NCBI GenBank assembly: GCA_036570545.1
Contig: DATCXZ010000394.1
Span: 1 to 7,836, forward strand
DNA length: 7,836 bases
DNA from: Pelagibius sp036570545
Lineage (GTDB): Bacteria; Pseudomonadota; Alphaproteobacteria; Kiloniellales; Kiloniellaceae
Direction: 5' to 3'
Shown here: in pieces, positions 5,500 to 7,836 of the stretch
Layout of the letters: each line of letters opens with the position of its first letter
Position numbering within the stretch: position 1 is the stretch's first letter
Notes under the pieces: model-generated
The model's database searches: none
Seen by the model: only the letters and a program-made list of their open reading frames with translations
What the model was told of the DNA's origin: nothing
Translations under genes and position numbers: made by a program

Positions 5500-6684
5500 A
5501 TGAGATCCAACCTGCCGCCCGATTGTCTCGACGCCTTCCCGGAGCCCTTGCTGGTGGTGATGGGATCGGGGCGGGTCGATGCGGTGAACGCGCCGGCGGC
5601 GGACCTGTTGGGCCTGGCGCGCGGGGACCAGCCCGAGGTGACCCTGCGCGAGCTCGCCGGCCTGTCGGCGGCGGAGTTCGAGGAGCTGCTGCACTACTGT
5701 CTTTCCCACAGCGTTCCGGTGCCGCTGCGACTGTCGTTCTTTCCCGCGGGCCGTGCCGCGCTGGACCTGCGCTGCGAGGGCTGGCGCTGCTCGCTCAGCG
5801 ACGGGTCCGCGGCCATGCTGCGCGTGTCCGATGAAGAGGACTCCTCGAAGCGCTTCGGCGAGCTGATGCGCTTGGTCATCCAGCTTACTCAGGAATGCAT
5901 GGTCCGGCGCCATTCGCAGATCCGCCTGCGCGCCGCGCTGGCCCAGCTTCACGACATCAACAGCATCCGCGACCACATGCTGGCGCAGGTGAGCCATGAC
6001 CTGCGAACGCCGCTGAACGCCATTCTCGGGATGAGCGACTTCATGCAGCGGGAGCCGTTCGGCCCGCTGGGCGGCAAGTACCGCGACTACGTCGAGGACA
6101 TTCACGCCAGCGGCGACATTCTCCTGCAGCTGGTCGACCGGGTCCTGAATCTCACCTGGGCGGAGGCGCACAGTCGCGAGCCGGACAGCGAGGCGCTGGC
6201 GGATCTCAGCGAGTGCCTCGAGACCTGCCGGCGCGTGGTGGAGCCGATCGCGCGCCTGCGCGGCCTCGAGATGACCGTGCCGCCCTATCCCTCGATGCCG
6301 AAGCTGCGCGCCGACCGGCTGCTGGTGAAGCAGATCCTGATGAACCTCCTCAGCAACGCCGCCAGGCACACCGCGCGCGGCGGCCACATCGAGGTGCGGC
6401 TGGCCTGGCGCAAGGACAGGGCGCTGGCCATTCAGGTGAAGGACGACGGGCCGGGCATCCCGAAGGAGAAGCTGGCGGCCATCAACGGCGGCGGCCGCTT
6501 CGGCGGCGATCCCTACGTCGCCGATAAGGCGCGCACCGGCTTCGGCCTGGCGCTCAGCCGGCGAACCGCCAAGGCGATCGGCGGCCGCCTCGATATCCGC
6601 TCGGCGGTCGGCCGCGGCACGGTGGCCTCGCTGGTGCTGCCGCCCGACCTCGTCGAGGCCCCGCCGGCAGGCCCGCTGCATTGA
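5500..6684 (+). CDS. Soluble PAS-like sensor histidine kinase (HisKA/HATPase)
   Basis: A 394-residue kinase with no membrane segment or signal peptide, so it should sense a cytoplasmic cue. Residues ~8-112 look like a divergent PAS domain (ending in GSAAMLRVSDEED). A helical linker (~115-160) leads to the dimerisation/phosphoacceptor domain with SHDLRTPLNAILGM, His166 being the phosphorylated residue. The segment around FGPLGGKYRDYVEDIHASG is typical of alphaproteobacterial HisKA proteins. The ATPase domain has the N-box LMNLLSNAARHT (Asn286), the G1 motif DDGPGIP (315-321) and the G2 motif TGFGLAL (346-352), so catalysis should be intact. No receiver domain and no response-regulator gene is adjacent: an orphan kinase with unknown partner. 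The ATG at 5500 is preferred because GAGGAGG (5481-5487) precedes it, although 12 nt is long. An in-frame GTG at 5437 falls inside the 27-bp repeat and adds only low-complexity residues. A signal related to korAB or C1 metabolism is inferred from position only. Confidence 0.88.
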   Translation: MRSNLPPDCLDAFPEPLLVVMGSGRVDAVNAPAADLLGLARGDQPEVTLRELAGLSAAEFEELLHYCLSHSVPVPLRLSFFPAGRAALDLRCEGWRCSLSDGSAAMLRVSDEEDSSKRFGELMRLVIQLTQECMVRRHSQIRLRAALAQLHDINSIRDHMLAQVSHDLRTPLNAILGMSDFMQREPFGPLGGKYRDYVEDIHASGDILLQLVDRVLNLTWAEAHSREPDSEALADLSECLETCRRVVEPIARLRGLEMTVPPYPSMPKLRADRLLVKQILMNLLSNAARHTARGGHIEVRLAWRKDRALAIQVKDDGPGIPKEKLAAINGGGRFGGDPYVADKARTGFGLALSRRTAKAIGGRLDIRSAVGRGTVASLVLPPDLVEAPPAGPLH

Positions 6685-6722
6685 GGCCACCGCGTTCACG
6701 CATCGCTCTCGCCTTACCCTGA

Positions 6723-6760
6723 CCATCCCCCCGGATCGCGCTCGCTTGTCGGGGTGGCGA
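6723..6760. repeat. Degenerate, internally deleted copy of the long inverted-repeat element
   Basis: CGCTCGCTTGTCGGGGTGGC (6739-6758) matches the right-arm end of the long inverted repeat (CGCTCGCTTGGCCGGGGTGA, 1999-2018), allowing one missing base and a substitution. The preceding CCATCCCCCCGGA (6723-6735) looks like a remnant of the left arm, with the middle lost. It sits between the convergent 3' ends of the kinase gene and the MarR remnant, so a role in termination is possible, but no T-run is present. Confidence 0.55.
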
Positions 6761-6779
6761 CCTCAAAGCGAGCGGCGCC

Positions 6780-7016
6780 TCACACCAGCCGCTTGAGGAG
6801 GCCGAGGAACGTGATCTGCTCCTCGCGGCTGAGCGGTGCCAGGATGTTGCCGCCGATGCGATGGGCGTCCCGCAGCAGCCCGGCCACGGTCTCCTGGCCG
6901 AGCGGCGAGAGGCTCAGCACCATGCGGCGCCGGTCGGTCGGATCGGCCAGCCGCTCGATGAAGCCGCGCTCGTGCAGGCGCGAAGCAGCCGTCCAGGGCC
7001 GTCCTGCCGCGCCTGC
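6780..7016 (-). pseudogene. 3' remnant of a MarR-family regulator gene
   Basis: This frame encodes the C-terminal half of a MarR-type winged-helix regulator. RLHERGFIERLADPTDRRRM is the end of the recognition helix plus the wing, with the family-typical DPTDRR. The dimerisation helices follow (LSPLGQETVAGLLRDA ... SREEQITFLGLLKRLV, then TGA at 6782-6780). MarR proteins are about 140-160 residues; here only ~65 recognisable residues remain. The N-terminal dimer helix and most of the winged helix are missing. Upstream in frame the sequence runs directly into the hutH stop codon (7017-7019), with no ATG, GTG or TTG giving a plausible start before the homology. The ~13 codons at the junction are weakly MarR-like, and another frame there reads DGPGRLLRA, suggesting deletion plus frameshift. 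It is most likely a dead gene truncated by a rearrangement that brought it against hutH. Confidence 0.75.
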
Positions 7017-7836
7017 TCACAGGTCGCCCGCCAGCCAGTCCGCCGGGCCGCGAGGCGCTGCCAGGGCCGCCGAGAAGCCGCCGTCCAGCACCAGTCCGGC
7101 GAGGGCGGCGATGTCGCCCGACAGCACGCGGTCGTTGTCGAGGAAGGCGGCGCGCTCGCGGATCGCCGCCTGCGCCTGCCGCAGGCGGGGCGAGGTCGTC
7201 AGCGGGCGGCGCAGGTCGATGCCCTGCGCGGCCGCCAGCAGCTCGATCGCCACGATGTGGGCGGTGTTCTCCACCATGTCCGACAGCCGCCGCGCGCCGT
7301 GCGTCGCCATGGAGACGTGGTCCTCCTGGTTGGCCGAGGTCGGCAGGCTGTCGACGCTGGCCGGGTGGCTCAGCAGCTTGTTCTCGGCGGCCAGGGCGGC
7401 CGCCGTCACGTGGGCGATCATGAAGCCCGAGTTGAGCCCCGGCTCCGCCACCAGGAAGGGCGGCAGGGTGCTCATGGTCGCATCGGTCAGCAGCGCGACG
7501 CGCCGCTCGGCGAGGGCGCCGACCTCGGCCAGCGCCATCGCCGTCATGTCGGCGGCGAAGGCGACCGGCTCGGCATGGAAGTTGCCGCCCGACAGCACCT
7601 CGCCGGTATCGGGGAAAACCAGCGGGTTGTCGGAAACCGCGTTGGCCTCGCGCACCAGCGTGCCGGCGGCCATGCGGAACACGTCGAGCGCCGCGCCCAT
7701 CACCTGCGGCTGGCAGCGCAGCGAGTAGGGGTCCTGCACGCGGTCGCAGTCGACGTGCGAGCGGCGGATCGCGCTGTCGGCGAGCAGGTCGCGCAGCCAG
7801 GCGGCGACGGCGATCTGGCCGGGCTGGCCGCGCAGC
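7017..7836 (-). CDS. hutH: Histidine ammonia-lyase, C-terminal half (start beyond right edge)
   Basis: The first enzyme of histidine degradation, converting L-histidine to trans-urocanate and ammonia in the cytoplasm as a homotetramer. The 272 visible residues contain VQDPYSLRCQPQVMGA (active-site Tyr and Arg, equivalent to Tyr280 and Arg283 of the Pseudomonas putida enzyme), ANAVSDNPLVF, SGGNFHAEPVAFAAD, NSGFMIAHVTAAALAAENK and VDSLPTSANQEDHVSM, whose Glu corresponds to Glu414. From that Tyr to the stop there are 235 residues, about what the ~510-residue family predicts, so the C-terminus is native despite the odd neighbour. The Ala-Ser-Gly that forms the MIO cofactor lies beyond the window and was not seen. 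Transcription is leftwards. The 3' end directly abuts, in the same frame, a MarR remnant. Other hut genes, if clustered, would be to the right. An aromatic amino-acid lyase of another specificity is less likely given these HutH-type blocks. Confidence 0.93.
   Translation of the reverse strand, partial: LRGQPGQIAVAAWLRDLLADSAIRRSHVDCDRVQDPYSLRCQPQVMGAALDVFRMAAGTLVREANAVSDNPLVFPDTGEVLSGGNFHAEPVAFAADMTAMALAEVGALAERRVALLTDATMSTLPPFLVAEPGLNSGFMIAHVTAAALAAENKLLSHPASVDSLPTSANQEDHVSMATHGARRLSDMVENTAHIVAIELLAAAQGIDLRRPLTTSPRLRQAQAAIRERAAFLDNDRVLSGDIAALAGLVLDGGFSAALAAPRGPADWLAGDL

Noticed and set aside
2981..6726. Long minus-strand open frames opposite korA, korB and the kinase gene (about 400, 380 and 480 codons)
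   Set aside because: Their translations are low-complexity and rich in Arg, Ala, Gly, His and Gln, with no family motif. They are the expected by-product of GC-rich third codon positions in the real plus-strand genes.
6763..7020. GTG at 7020, overlapping the hutH stop as GTGA, as a start for the MarR gene
   Set aside because: That frame is offset from the one encoding the MarR wing and gives only Arg/Ala-rich sequence, so it does not rescue the gene.

Overview
This GC-rich window (only the spacers fall clearly lower) looks like chromosomal DNA of an alphaproteobacterium, probably a Rhodospirillales-like lineage. That placement is inferred from four things: the one-carbon gene set at the left end, a two-subunit ferredoxin-linked 2-oxoacid oxidoreductase, a HisKA kinase of the alphaproteobacterial type, and dispersed inverted repeats beginning GTCATCCCGG. 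I see no rRNA, tRNA, CRISPR array, transposase or phage gene.

Layout. (1) Positions 1-1535, minus strand: three tightly packed genes transcribed towards the left edge. They encode a B12-binding corrinoid protein, a DUF1638 protein and the start of a small protein of the misleadingly named 'virulence factor' family. This is part of a corrinoid-dependent methyl-transfer cluster; its methyltransferase(s) must lie outside the window. (2) Positions 1536-2308: a 773-nt divergent intergenic region with no convincing gene, holding a perfect small hairpin and a ~118-nt long inverted repeat. (3) Positions 2309-5216, plus strand: korA and korB, separated by one base, encoding both subunits of a 2-oxoacid (probably 2-oxoglutarate):ferredoxin oxidoreductase. 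(4) Positions 5217-5499: a spacer with a 12-bp triplicate, a hairpin, an AT-rich island and a 27-bp tandem duplication with a palindromic core. (5) Positions 5500-6684, plus strand: a soluble sensor histidine kinase with no response regulator in view. (6) Positions 6685-7836: a degenerate copy of the inverted repeat, the 3' remnant of a MarR-type regulator gene with no usable start, and the C-terminal half of hutH (histidine ammonia-lyase) running in from the right edge on the minus strand.

How the genes may work together. The corrinoid protein carries a methyl group on cobalamin between a methyl donor and tetrahydrofolate. Such proteins occasionally oxidise to Co(II) and need low-potential electrons for reactivation. 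KorAB makes reduced ferredoxin, and its gene pair is divergent from the corrinoid cluster across a shared spacer. A functional link (KorAB feeding electrons to corrinoid reactivation) is plausible but is inference only. The least understood parts are the DUF1638 and 'virulence factor' proteins, whose roles in corrinoid methyl transfer are not established as far as I know.
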